From: Gibbula magus
Lineage: Eukaryota > Mollusca > Gastropoda > Trochida > Trochidae
Assembly: GCA_936450465.1 (NCBI GenBank)
Contig: OW388304.1
Span: 15,357,061-15,421,060, forward strand
Direction of reading: 5' to 3'
Length of the DNA: 64,000 nucleotides
The notes under the pieces were generated by a model. That model was not told where the DNA came from, did no database searches, and saw only the letters and a program-made list of their open reading frames with translations. Below are positions 1 to 12,803 of the stretch, in pieces (position 1 is the stretch's first letter; each line of letters begins with the position of its first letter). The position numbers and the translations under genes are program-made.

Positions 1-2810
1 GGGGTCATAAGCAACTTAGCCAATATGTCTATAAAGGATCACTCGCCTGCAGGTTTGGCCGCTGAGGGGCCTTCGATGAGGAACTCATTCAGAAGTTTGG
101 TCAATCCAGATGACTGTGATGTGGTGGCAGAATCAACGACTTCTGCAGACGTTTTGGGACAACTCAGCAAAACATCAAATGTCTCAGATGTAATCATCAG
201 TACCACACCTAATATTGCATCGACGAAGTCTGTATCAGACGATAAGAAGAAACCAAGCACAAGAAAGCCAAGTGATGTCAGCATTTCTTCCGGGGATTCA
301 AGTACGAGTGAAAAGTTTGTTAGAGAAACGCTACCAAAAGACACAGTTTCGTTAAAATCTAGTTCATCAGACCAAAGACAGAGAGCTCCTAGAAAGCCCA
401 AAACAGGCGAGCCAGGTACAAACAAGAAGACTGGCAAGGATGTCACCAAAAGAACAGCCGAGAAGTCGTCCAAGTCGTTAGTCCCCTCCATTAACGTGGA
501 CAGCTGCAGCAGCGTGAGCAACACAAGCTCCCGTGTTCGCATGTCATCTTCTAGCTGCACGTCCACCAGCAGCGGTTCCAAGCAGGACGCCAGGTCAAAG
601 AAGGCATCAAAGAAACAAGAGGCCAAGAACGTACAAGACGACAAGGTCAAAGACACAGGCGATGACGTCAAGAGTACCGAAAGTGAGGCCTCCCAGACGA
701 GTCAGGTGGACGTGATGCAGATCCGGTCCGTGTGTGGCTCTCACACTACGCAGATCCGGGTGAGGGAGTCCCAGTCCGACTCTAGCAAAGGTGAGATGGC
801 TACGATTGATTTTAACCATGACCAGGGTTGCGATTGATTGTAACACTACGACCAGGGTAGCGATTGATTGTAACACTACGACCAGGGTAGCGATTGATTG
901 TAACACTACGACCAGGGTAGCGATTGATTGTAACACTATTACCAGGGTTTCGATTGAATGTAGCACTATGACCAGGGTTTCGATTGATTGCAACACTATG
1001 ACCAGGGTTGCGAATGATTGTAACACTATGGCCAGGGTTGCGATTGATTGTAGTGCCCAGATTGCTTTGAGGAATGATACAACTGTTCTTGAATCTGGAA
1101 AAACATTTATACTGCTGACTCCGACATTCGATTTTACCATGCGTCCTTTGTGACTATTTTGATTGATTGAATTGTGATTAGGGTTTTGTGTCGCTTTGGG
1201 AATATGTCTGCTATTTATAAAATAGGTAGTTACGTCTGTAACATTTCTGGATTGATCTATGTTGAACACACGAAAATTAAGTTAAGAACCGATGGCGTTA
1301 ATCGGGAGCTATAAACTTTGATATTGGCGAGTGTTTATGGAGATGTTAAGGAGAGATGGGACCCAGAAATCGAACTCCCTTACGGTAACAATTTGCGACA
1401 ACTATTTATTGTAGTGATAGGTCTCAACATATATGGATTACGTTGTTTGGGGCATAGTCTTATCTGTACACTAACGGGAAGAGCTTAAATTTTACCGTAA
1501 CGCCTTTATAACGGTAATTTTACGACATGCCGCATAATGTTACCGTCACCTATATTCGCGGTAAATATGTTACTTTGTGTGTTATTCGGATTTCATGCGT
1601 ATCTTGACGAATTTAAATAACTTGGTATAATCAACTGATAGTTATTTTTGCACCGTGCTCTCATAGATTGATAATATGTTCAATATGTTTATATGTTCAA
1701 TAATGATTATGCCGTAGGCCGTCAAAGTTACACTTGAAATCGTCAGTTTTTTTACGTTTATGTAGGTGATTTAAGGAGAGATGGGACGATGAATTCAGAT
1801 ATTTTAGAAATCGTTTATTTTTTCAAAATAGCAAGTTTATTATGTCCTTTATCCAAAAATGTAAGAAAATTTATTATGAATGCCTTTGACTCTTTAAATC
1901 GTTCGGTGACCCCCAAATTTTCGTACATTTTTGGATTAAAGACATAATAAACATAAAAAAATAAACGAATTCTAAAAACGTTGATTTCATTAAGAGAATC
2001 AGAAAACTCTAATCTTTTGCGGTAATTCGCCCTAGCTAATTTGCGGGATTTCAATATCAATTTGTTATGCTATGTTTTCAAATCCACCAATAAGAATCAA
2101 GAACGCGAAGGCCATGTTACGATATGGGCGTGGTGCAGTAGAAGCGTGACCTTCATATATCCGTCATTGTGTTTGTGTTTGGTCTTAACAGTATGTTAAT
2201 GTACAGTGGTCATTTCATCACGAAAAGTCAGCTGATTAGACTCTCAAAACTGTGCAAGGGCTGCACTTAAATGGTATTGTTTGTTTAAACGTTGATAGAG
2301 TTTGGAAACTTGGGCAAGACATCACTGTCCTTGGTCTGATGAGATGAACATCTGGGGAAAATGATCATTAAAATAATAATTATTTCCGTGTTCCGTGTTC
2401 CAAGGTACTATCAATAACTAAACATGTCGCAAATATTCCTGAAGTTGCAGTGTGTAATGCGTTGCTTTGGCTATTTTACTGTACCAAACATTAATTGCAG
2501 TCATACAATCACAGTAGAAAAGTTTGTACGTTACTAGTATAGCAGGAGTGAAAACACAAATTTCAACATCCAGGGGGATTCGAACCCGGGACCTCCAATG
2601 CTCTACCAACTGAGTGAAAGGGACATACCACTAGTCCAAGCTAGAAGGAACGCTATGACCTCACCCTGCCACACTATTATAAAAGAAAAATCCACAATAA
2701 CATCACACTTCTTTTTAATTAGTATACTCTTCCGATTATGTTAGACTTTGTGTTATTTTTTGAGTGGCTATACATGTAATTCATAATGTGTTTTGTTTCT
2801 TTCAGAGTAA
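1..2810 (+). CDS. 3' end of a Ser/Lys-rich gene, partial, unrecognised
   Basis: The frame is open from base 1 (an in-frame Met occurs at 25) to 790, where AAAG|GTGAG makes a donor in phase 1. The best matching acceptor is TTTCTTTCAG at 2796-2805. Joining gives G|AG then TAA, so the protein ends ...DSSKE and the coding parts are 1-790 and 2806-2810. About 260 residues are visible. They are low complexity: long runs of Ser, Thr, Lys, Asp and Glu, few hydrophobics and many phospho-acceptor Ser. This suggests a disordered tail. The last 40 residues (MQIRSVCG, TTQIRVRES) are less biased and may be a conserved end. No domain is visible, so no function is proposed. The start lies outside the window, or at 25 if that Met is used. 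The tiny last exon is inferred from phase only. Confidence 0.6.
797..1062 (+). repeat. 30-bp minisatellite at the start of the gene's intron
   Basis: About nine copies of a 30-bp unit carrying CGATTGATTGTAACACTA and ACCAGGGT run from a few bases after the splice donor at 791. The first and last copies are the most diverged. The reading frame of the preceding exon stays open into the first copy, so an open frame here is not evidence of coding. Confidence 0.9.
2570..2635 (-). repeat. tRNA-derived SINE head (pseudo-tRNA)
   Basis: On the minus strand there is an A-box-like CAGTTGGTAGAGC and a perfect B-box GGTTCGAATCC. Only about a dozen bases separate them, so the anticodon stem-loop is missing and this is not a working tRNA. 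It lies in the intron of the left-edge gene. A tRNA-headed SINE or retropseudogene is the likely origin. Confidence 0.6.
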
Positions 2811-2947
2811 ACCAGAGACACTACCTATCCTATGTACATAACGCGTAGAAACTTCCACGGGGATGCAGTCATTCATTTATGTTGTTAACATACACTGGAA
2901 CTTTGTCGATCATAACTTATTATTATTGTTACACAATATTCACGAGA

Positions 2948-2953
2948 AATAAA
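2948..2953 (+). terminator. Poly-A signal of the left-edge gene
   Basis: AATAAA lies 138 bases after the proposed TAA stop. It gives a short 3' UTR within the last exon (2806 to about 2970). Confidence 0.55.
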
Positions 2954-4833
2954 AGCTTTGCTACAAAAATGTGTGAAGCTGTTTTGACGATTCTTTGAAG
3001 AACACTTTGCATCTCAAATTGTACGTGTTGAGTCAGACATACACTGTCGGCCAAAAGAGACACCTACTAGATATCAGATTTCGTAAAACTATAATGAGCA
3101 GTTTAGCAATATTATAGCATTGTGAAGTTGCACCATTTCTGCATAATAAAACTAAATTTCAGAAGTTGTCAGAATTGTTCAGTTTTCGATCAGTGCTTGA
3201 TCAGAAAAACATTTGAAACAGATTCACATACAACCGCGAGCAACAATACATACACAAATTCGCATTAATGTGGTGATGACGCTTTGACACAGAGTTATGT
3301 GGGTACGGTGCACAAGTGAATCAACCGGAAATAGCGGTCTTCATTGGGCGTGGTTTTCATGAATGTTATTGACTCGAATCACAGTTTTACCACGATTTCA
3401 ATGAACTTTCACATTAATTTTGTTTTCAGCATAACTTGGAGACCACCATTAATTATAATTCAGAATTTGTTTTCATCTTTCATTTTAAGGAACGTCAAGT
3501 AGGCGTTTTTTTTAGTCGACATTGTATCCAACATATATTTACCGTAGTGACTCACGCAAGTTAACAGTATTGAAACGCCATTGTTGTATCAGTAAAAGTT
3601 GCCCGATAAAACACTGATGCAATGTGTCAAAGAAATATGGTATGAAGGTAGAATAACATCTAACAGTTGAACAACATAATTCTTTCACGTGGCAAGGATA
3701 AAGGCCGATTATCACTGTCCCGAATATGACAAAAGATGCTAACACGAATTAGAAAATTCTAACCTCGCACGATTTTGGTTCCGATTTTGGTTAAAAACCA
3801 ATCGGAATCCGGAGCAGGTACGATGCAGTCAGAAGGCAATACGATGTAACACGATGTAAAACGACGTGTAACACACGACTAAAATGCGAATTCGAAGGCA
3901 ATGCGAATATCTGGTTGACCGTCGCATTGGCCTAACGTTAGACAGTCTGCACGAATACAACACGATGACAGCATGATGGCAACACGACGTCGTATTAAGA
4001 GTTCGACGAGCATGCGATGAGAATTCGAAGATGAACTTGGCGATACGAGCATCACGTGACATCCACATTATTTAACTCTGTTGCTGTGACGGTTTGCCTC
4101 TCGGTCGGTGTCGGCCCAGGAAAGCTTAATTTCAAATTTTAGGAAGTACCGGGACAGCGTAATATAGACTTTGTTGTAGTATGCAGAGAAAGCGTAAATC
4201 TGATCAGTGTTATGAAAACATGGGGTTACCAAAATGAGTTAAGCGCACTTTTCTCTTTTAACGCTGATTACTCCTTTATACACCATGGAGAAGCATTTAG
4301 AAAACATGTTATATTATATGGAAGATGATGCAGGGTGGTCCATATCAAATTTACATACACATTTTTTGAAGTTTTAAAATTTTAGGAGTTTTTTTGTCTA
4401 ATTTCAAAACAGTTTTACATCTTTAAACATTTCGAACCTCTGAATCCCCATTACTCCATTATCACTCTGGATAAGTTTGTGAGTTAATTATGTAATAAGG
4501 ATTATTACACAGTAATGATGCAAATATATAAGTAAAAAAAGTTGCTGAAACCAGTCTAGCGAGAGTTGCCATGACAGCAGGAAATCACACGACCCAATCA
4601 ATTCACTGTTCCGGCTTCGGCTGCACCATCGGCGGATGTTCGAAAATATTTGAGTGTTAAAAAACTAACGAACCCGCGTGCAAATCTTCATTTCCGTGGT
4701 CAGCACGTATCTCAATCTTTCCCTTCGCACGATCATCGATATGCCACCTTGTTACTTCTTGTCATAATCATATTATCTTCGTCTGTCCATCGGTACCGTC
4801 GCCAAAATAGGAAACAATTTGCTTCCCAATTGT

Positions 4834-5290
4834 CATAAGAAGGCAACGCGACTATCTACAATCCTCGTGATACCTGCGCATAACCATCGTTTAGCATTAC
4901 GATGCCATCACGATGGAACTTAAGTAAGAATATATTCAATACTAACAATATATATATATATACGATCTCTATATGAATACATTCCATATATTAATATAAT
5001 GGATGCTTATATACATGTATGGAATGAGTTTGTTTTAGTACAGATGCAATATCCAGATGCATGTATACCTCCGTGATACATATAAGGTACTACTGATCTA
5101 TAGAGGTATTGTTACATATATTACATAGATTATAATATGTAATCTATGTATCATTACATGTCTCATAATGACATAAAACGTTTGATGTAGTTAATGCGCT
5201 CGTCACCCATTCAATATGACATGGCATAATCACCATGTGCATTCTTGAAAGTATTACGAGGTATGAACGCAGTCTCGTTGCCTTCTTATG
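4834..5290. mobile_element. Inverted-repeat element, non-autonomous
   Basis: CATAAGAAGGCAACGCGAC at 4834-4852 is matched in inverse by GTCTCGTTGCCTTCTTATG at 5272-5290, with one mismatch. The interior is AT-rich and has no open frame, as expected for a MITE. Class not assigned. Confidence 0.55.
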
Positions 5291-5329
5291 ACTTCGGTCA
5301 TCTTCGTGTTACTTTCGTATGGCCTTCGT

Positions 5330-5490
5330 TTTGTAAACAAAATTAAAAAGACATGTAGAAGTATTCTTTAACTGCTGACTAAACACCTGTACTTTTCAGT
5401 TTTAGATTATCATATCGAAAACTTGAGATATTGGCAATTGAAAATCATACATAATTATGATAAAATCAACTCAGGTTTCTTTTGCCGATA
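5330..5490 (+). mobile_element. One end of a TIR element (copy of the 33.6-kb family)
   Basis: This stretch matches the minus strand of 33,565-33,725 closely over about 160 bases, including 'GAAAACTTGAGATAT' and 'TCAACT(C/G)AGGT', and ends in a CTTTTGCC terminal motif. Only this end is present here. Confidence 0.65.
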
Positions 5491-8179
5491 GGTTTATTTT
5501 TGTTTGAAATGGTTGAGTCAATTGGAGGATGTGTTACATACATCGGTTCATTACGTCACACAAAAAATAATTATGTTTATGTCATCGTGTTTTCGTCAAA
5601 ATTAGTAAATTTAGAAACCTCTGCAACCAAACTAATCCGATGTGCTTGTCAACACACTATTTTATTCTCTGCAACCAAATACTTATTTGCCAAGGTAGGA
5701 ATAACGATTGATGTAAACAATATGCTTCAAGATCCCTATAGGGGACTGCGACCAAATTCAATAAATACGATGTTTCAAGTACATTTTTGCCTTGCAACCA
5801 CAGTTTCAGATGTCAGATATGTTATGTCATGTTATAGAAAATCACCTCTGCTGTTTTGATCACTTTCTATGATTAGTTTCTCTTACTTCAGTAGCATTTA
5901 AACATCATTATGGAGTCCTCGTCATTTGGACCCTTCAATTAATGTTCATATAGGTATATCCAGGGACTTTCTAATACAGAGTGTCGCTGGTATATCCTGC
6001 TCATTAATGCCAAGAACCGGACAAGTATGAGATTGTGCCTTTAACACATTCTGTAAACTCATAAGAATGATACAGCATGAACAATGTCGTATACATGTAT
6101 CTTGGATACAGTTTCCAATGGACATACCGTATAGTAATTATGACTAATCAAAGGTTAATGTTCAAGAGTAAAACAATGGTCCGACGAAACGAATGATGAC
6201 GTCGCATTGTGGTGACAGGCTCTTCATAGCGGCCGCTCAACATGAAAACAACCCTCATGTGGCGTAATTACAATGTTAACATCATATATAATGATAACTT
6301 TTATATCTTGAAAACTTTCTACCTCCGTCGATGAAATAAACATGGTTTTCGTCTAGGAAAAGACCTGCTCTATATATTTTACATTTTCTTTGGAAAATAA
6401 GGAGAAACATATAATAGTTCCTTAATGAACAGAACATTTATGCTTTATTTATGCCAAAAATAGGACAAATAATGGAAATAACGATAAAGGTGTCAGTTAA
6501 ACGGCTACATACAGGCTAATATATTTCAAAACTTTCCGATGATACATGTCTTTTCTTTTGCAATGTTGAACGTGAATGTTGTTTGAAACAAGCAATAAAT
6601 CAAAGACGAGTTTTTCCATGAAACAATTACACCGATTTGTGGCGTTTGTCATGTAACCAATTCCTTCTGGCTGTCACACTCATGTCGATGTCATTTGTTT
6701 TTATTGGTTAAGTGATACTTTCATTTTTTTAAACAATCAATGGGAAGCATGGTTACTTGTTCAGCTGCATACCGAAAGTTTGTTCACCTACGTGTGTATC
6801 TTAGTGCAAATATCATTGGAATTGACGTTCATTGTAATGTCATTAAAATTGCGTCACATACAAGGACAATGAATCATCATATATCCATGAGTAAATAACA
6901 TTCTTAATCCTGTGATTGTAACGTCAGTGATGCATCATGTTTTTGAAATTTGGCATAATGAAATAGACAGAAGGGGTCAAATTTAATTGATTTTCGAATA
7001 AAAGTTTCCTATTGTCTAAATGAGAACAATTTCATCACAAATACATTGAATGAGTATAAGAGGAAATATATGATGTTCGTTTGACCCAGATGATCACAAA
7101 TAAAAACTGGAGTTTTGAACAGATTAACCACTGGTCACTTCAAAGAGCTGCCAAAACTGTAACTGTTTTCTGTGAGGCCTCAAATCAGATTATGGTGTGA
7201 AACACTCAACTGTCTTTTTATAATTCAAACATGCAAAGTGATCGCTTTAGTTTTCGCGTTGATATGATGCTTATGCCAAATTACATGGAATTTGCACTGA
7301 AATACACAGGTAGGTGGACAGACTTTCGGTATGCAGCTGTATTCATGCAGCTGTATACATGCAGCTGTATTCATGCAGCAAACTGACACGGAAGTCGAAT
7401 TGAACTAATTAAAAATCAGCACGTTCCATGGCGAGGAAGCAACAATTTCAAGCTTTGAACGTCTTGGTGTTCCTCGATCGGGAATCGAACACGGACTTTC
7501 CGGCAGTTGAGTGGTCATTCTTTCTTAGCTCCACTACCTGCATTTACCATCCTCCAAAATGCAACAAAAGTTTGTGTATGTAATCAAGTAAGTTTATGGC
7601 GTTCAAGTGTTCTGTGACATCAGCTTGGCGTTCTTGTGTTCTGTGTCGTCAAATACTATAAACTATGGTAACTTGTGCAGACACTCTGTTTGGCATGAAG
7701 TGTCGATATAGCAAATGTAACGCCATGTTAACAGTTACCGACTGACACCGAGGTGTTCAAGTTAGACTAACCCTCTCTCTCGCACGTGAATCATGAACGC
7801 TGAGGTCGCCATGCAGGCAGAGGTGTTTATCTTGCATGTGCGTAAAGATTCATCTCACGTGAGACCAATTCAAGGTCCTTATATATTTATCACACTGGCT
7901 AAGTACCGTACAGTCATAGATATGTTAAACTGAATGATTGAGCAAAATGGTACATGGAGTCTGTGTAACCGATCTCCTTAATTGAGAGACAGTGTCTATA
8001 TCACACTTCTAATATGCATACTCAGCAAATGACGTCACTTTGATTGTTCAATTGCTAGTGAATGTATTCTACGTTGGGAGGCATTGATATTTTAAAAATA
8101 TAAGTTTATACTAATAACATTATATCCCCATGGATTATTTATATATAAAAGCGAATAAATGTTTAAGGGCATCTCATAT

Positions 8180-8270
8180 AAGAAATAGAAGACTCGTTGT
8201 TGTGCTTTATCGTAGAATGTATGTATGTTTTATTTTACGATAGAGTACGTCAACTCGTCTTCTATTTCTT
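8180..8270. repeat. Hairpin element about 90 bp
   Basis: AAGAAATAGAAGACTCGTTG at the left is answered by the inverse at the right, and TTTATCGTAGAAT pairs with ATTTTACGATAGA. The short loop suggests a foldback MITE. Confidence 0.6.
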
Positions 8271-9081
8271 AATTACATATTACTACCATTTATAGACGAA
8301 CAAATTGTAATAAGGCACTAATTGATATCAATCCATGTAATATCATATCCTAAATCAATAATTGGCAACTGGCTTCAACTTGTTTCCATGGTGTAATTAT
8401 TAGTATCCATCAGGTCACTGGTTCAATCCTGTGTTTCGACAAGTAGAGAATTTTATTAATTTTGATACTTAGCTATTTAATGAAACATCTTTACTAATCA
8501 GATATGAGAAATGAAAGTCCAACACACATTACTCTCGAGACAAGAAGTATATACATGATATCATATGCTGTAGCCGTACGATGAGATGTTATGAATACCC
8601 GGTATCCATGAGGAACCACTCTACCCATACATTAGCATAACCAATAGGAGTCAGTATGAGATTAGAAACATGAATAAAACAAAGACCGAGTGTGTAATTG
8701 TGGTTCATTGTAGATCAGCTGGCTGTTCGACATGTAGACACGTGGCAGCCAATGTACCTTATATGTATAAGGGTTCACTGTTGAAAAGACTGGCAAACAA
8801 GTCGAAATGCGACACATCCAGTCATCATTAAAATGATATCTACATCAAGTGTCATCTGAAGAATTTTACCTTTCATATACATTTAATTCACGCGAGACCT
8901 TCATTTTCCAGTTTACATTTTCACACTGGTCTTACACATCTGTTCATATCACATCATAGTAGTCTACAGTTGTAATGTCATATATAGTGAAATCTGGTTG
9001 GAAGCTTAGCATATCACATATTATATTATGTTGTTAATTGGATTTGAATTTATGTCACTTTTTTATGTTATTTTCTACTGA

Positions 9082-9335
9082 ATGATATCGCCTTTATCAT
9101 CATCTTCATCATAGTTGTCGTCATCATCATCATCATCATCATCATCATATACAACATCATAATTCTAACCATTTTAAACATCATCATCATTTTCTCAAAC
9201 ATCATCACCTCATCATCAACATCAACATCGTATTTATCGCCAAAATTAAATTTTATCATCATCATCATAATCATCAATATCAACATCGTATTTATCGCCA
9301 TCATTATCATCATCGTCGTCATCACCACCAGTGTC
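9082..9335. repeat. ATC/GAT triplet microsatellite
   Basis: Imperfect ATC trinucleotide repeats with interspersed AACATC. The minus strand stays open as a Met-rich frame (ATG repeats), which is a product of the repeat and not a gene. Confidence 0.85.
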
Positions 9336-10019
9336 ATCAGAAATATAAGCTTAGTCATTTGTCGACAATCACAATTAAAGATCGGGTAGAATGTTTAACC
9401 CTCTTCCAAACAACCTTGTGTTGGACAGAAAATGAAGTGAAAATCCAATAGTCATTCGCCTAGCTGCCGTCTCTTTGGATAATAACAAGCTTACACGTGG
9501 GGCCAAAATAATTTCCGGGGATTTCCGAAGATGTGTTTGCTGTTTGTTGGGCTTACATTTATCGCTAATCCGATTCGTATGTGCTCTTAGTTCGTTGTTG
9601 CATCACCGGCATTTTATCTTCGTGTAAACGTTTTTTGCAGTTCCTTTTAGTGACAACGGTTCATGGACAAAGCGATAAATATTGATTTGCACATTATGAA
9701 AAATGCTCTTTATCAAAGTATGCATACTTTAACAGCTTTGATGAAAAATAGTTAACACATTAAAAACAATTATAAATCCTTGTAAACTATGCATTAATAA
9801 GGGATTTCTTTGATGCGATATTTTAGCATGTATAAACTTAAAGATAAATATGAACACGTGAGTGCATTTCTAGTACTTATAGTTGTCTGTATACGAGGGA
9901 CATTCAAATGGTTCTAACCCACGAATATAAGTAGTCACTACACTGAGTCGAAGTCACGTGATCATACCACCGCTTACTCGGGTGTACCGACGCCTCCTAT
10001 CGTCGACTCTAACAACATT

Positions 10020-10348
10020 GCAGGCCCAAACATTTTGTTCAAGGAGCGGACACGCTCCTAGCATATATATTATTCTTAGGAGCAAAAGAAAATTGCAAGG
10101 AGCACAAATGAAATTACCAATATATTAATGAATATAAACAGAAAAGTGTAAGCTAGATAATATTCAAAACCATTTTGAAGCAATTGTAATGGATAATGGT
10201 TACATTTGATGAAAAAAAAGGAAAAGATTTTTCAGTTGACCTCAAATTATATCAAGGAGCATGTGTGCTCCTAACTGAAAATTGCAGGGAGCAAACTGGA
10301 AAAATAGGGAGCAAATGCTCCTAAATTGGTTGCTATTTTGAGGCCTGC
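10020..10348. mobile_element. Short inverted-repeat element rich in AGGAGC
   Basis: GCAGGCC at 10,020 and GGCCTGC ending at 10,348 form short terminal inverted repeats flanked by ATT on both sides. Inside are many GGAGC/GCTCC motifs that can pair, for example GGAGCGGACACGCTCC. No open frame. Non-autonomous DNA transposon, class uncertain. Confidence 0.45.
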
Positions 10349-12100
10349 ATTGCAAATTAGAACTTCTGAAAGTCAGGTGGACTAAAACACAACTTTAAAA
10401 TGGAGAAACATGAAAACAAGAACAGTGAACTCTGTCCATCACGGCACCCCTTGGGACCGAAATAGTATGCCGTTATCTACAGAGTGCCGTTGACCACAGA
10501 ATCTATACAGAGTTAATGTTATTGACCGATTGACTGAACTCTAGTAGGCTACGGTCCATTCAACTGATCAAAATAAAGACGATACAATTGGGTTTTAGTC
10601 ACTTTATTACACAAATCAACAAGTAAAAATTACTATTAAACGGACAATTAGAAACGATTGACAATAGGGAAGTGAGAGGAAATCTAGCAATGGATTGGAA
10701 CTCCTCCACACTTGTTTCCGCGGCGGAATGCTCGTAGAGGGTTTGCTGACCGTGTATCTATGATGAAGCATATTTCTCACTGCTTCAAGTACTGACCAAG
10801 TCGGCATGGGATATACCCTTCATCATCTGCAGGTGCTTGCAAAATAAATTCCACAAAGACTTCGCCAAAAACAAAATTCCTCTTGACAAGGAATCACACA
10901 TGCTGTCATGTGGATATATACTGGAGCTGCTGCAGGTGCCCGTTCAATGGTGCATGGACACGATGGAGTTTATATAATTGGACTTATCAGTAGTTACATC
11001 TTCAACGGGACCCAATTTTTTATGATATATTTCTTGAAAAATGTTTCACTACATTTTGGACTAAAGGAGGTTACATTGGAGCATTTAGATTTCATAAATT
11101 CTTACAAGCTCATATATTGCGTTTATTCACATAAACTTCTTAAACTTCAATGCTAATTTATATCAGGTATTTGAAGGGCATTTAGAAGTGTCATACATAA
11201 GAACAGGGAGATTTCTTGGATAACAACTGCTTTAATGTGAAAATAAACAACGTTTCGGACTATATGCTCAACACTTCATTTATATCAACGATATAACTCA
11301 ATCTTTGGTGGAGTAAAAACTGTCAAACGTAATGTATGGTGATCAACTACCAATCCGTAAATATCCGTAATTGATATTTAAATCATCTAAATGTATTATT
11401 TTGATCAGAAACTTGACAATAGGCGAAGGAACAAACTTGTAAAGAGGCACCAGAAGGCCACGGAGACCTGATGTTAAATCGATTTAAAACTCTTATCATA
11501 ATCAAAATGAGCTTTGAAGGAATTAATGTTGGAATGTTTAATCGCAAATTAATATTTCATCAAGGTTAAAAATATGTCGTTTAAAGTTATTATTGAATAC
11601 ATAGTTCGAGGTAAAATAGATAAAAGAGGAAATATTCGTTTGAATGCCAGCAATGCTAACATTCCGCATCAGTTAATTGATTCTGTATAAATTTATTATG
11701 AGAACTTAATCAACAGCCTTTACACACTACGTCATCGAATTGGTCGATAACGGTGTTGCCATGGAAACGCATAAACAGTCAAACAAAGCCCGTACCGTTG
11801 TATTAATAATTTTCATGTCAAATATAGTTCACACTTACGTAAGGAAATGCGATAGGAACAATGTACCTTCAAGCGATATTAACATTGAACATCATTTTGA
11901 CTTATGTATCAAATCAATGTTGATCACCACTACAGCACATATCGTGATATAAATAGTTTGATTTTCACGCTTGCTATAACGACCACGACAAATTTACATC
12001 ACATGGTCTTCATTTACGTCCGCACGTCAAATTTGACCAACCACATCTGTACCGATGTCGATGTCAATTTGACACAGGGATGAAATTGACACTGTACAGA
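10349..12100. other. Intergenic stretch upstream of the NRIP-like gene
   Basis: AT-rich sequence. The longest frames (10,616-10,807 minus; 11,740-11,952 plus) have no splice context or recognisable motif. No gene is called. Confidence 0.5.
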
Positions 12101-12149
12101 TATAAGTAATAGCTACACGTACCACCTCGGTCATGTGTATTGATTTAGC

Positions 12150-12234
12150 TTAGTTCGTCTCTTCAAAGCGCATTGCTTGCCCTATTATTGTATTCATTTC
12201 ACGAGAGGACTGCAGGTGCCCGCTACACGACAAG
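12150..12234 (+). other. Probable 5' UTR exon of the NRIP-like gene
   Basis: ACGACAAG|GTATGT gives a good donor at 12,235. The next acceptor on this strand (TTAGCACCAG, ending 12,803) lies directly before the start codon at 12,804. The left edge of this exon is a guess, since no clear TATA box is seen. Confidence 0.4.
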
Positions 12235-12803
12235 GTATGTAGATTGCTTCCTTTGTGTTTCCATTACGATGTCAATTTCATGTTCACTGATCCTGGTGAT
12301 ATTGATTTCCTGCCCTGACCAAAGCGTTTCTACATTTGCGTTGTAGTTTCAGTTTGATGGTGTATCGGAATGTACAATAGGCGTCGTTTTAAGAAATATT
12401 GACACAAAATATTATGTTTATTTTATAAATATGAGCATATAGGTAATAATTTGATCGTCCCCAACTGTGGTAAACAGGATGTATTGCTTGTGCGGGATCA
12501 ATCGTTATGGCCTCTCTTTAACAGTATAATTTGTACAAACAATAATTACATGATATTTGTTACCTTAATCAAATGTCCTCAAAACATTGTGTTTCATTTC
12601 GGAAATTTAGAAATTATACTTTGTAAATAACTTAGGCGCCAGCAATTTTGAAATATAAAGTCACTGATTACCAACGATGATGCATTATAAATTATAATTA
12701 TTTAGCAATTCTTTTTCATATGATATTAATAAAATGATTAGATGTAATGACAAAAGTCAGTAAAAAGTGTTTTTGTTTAAAATGATGTCAATTTTAGCAC
12801 CAG

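Larger units (their letters stand above)
2970..10019. other. Intergenic stretch without a recognised gene
   Basis: No splice-bounded open frame with coding character was found on either strand. The stretch holds AT-rich sequence, a TIR element at 4834-5290, the end of a second TIR family at 5330-5490, a repeat at 6170-6250 also present at 29.5 kb, a hairpin at 8180-8270 and ATC/GAT triplet repeats near 9.1-9.3 kb. A partial B-box-like GTTCGATTCCC (minus strand, near 7480) may be another tRNA-derived fragment. Confidence 0.6.

Noticed and set aside
39..671. Minus-strand frame of 210 codons opposite the left-edge gene
   Set aside because: Antisense of a Ser/Lys-rich exon. The plus strand has a matching donor and downstream acceptor, the minus has neither.
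791..1153. Thr/Arg/Asp repeat frame of 120 codons
   Set aside because: Thirty-base minisatellite in the intron of the left-edge gene. Unit length keeps the frame.
2570..2635. Functional tRNA gene
   Set aside because: Anticodon stem-loop missing between A and B boxes.
9068..9358. Met-rich minus-strand frame
   Set aside because: Shadow of ATC/GAT triplet repeats.
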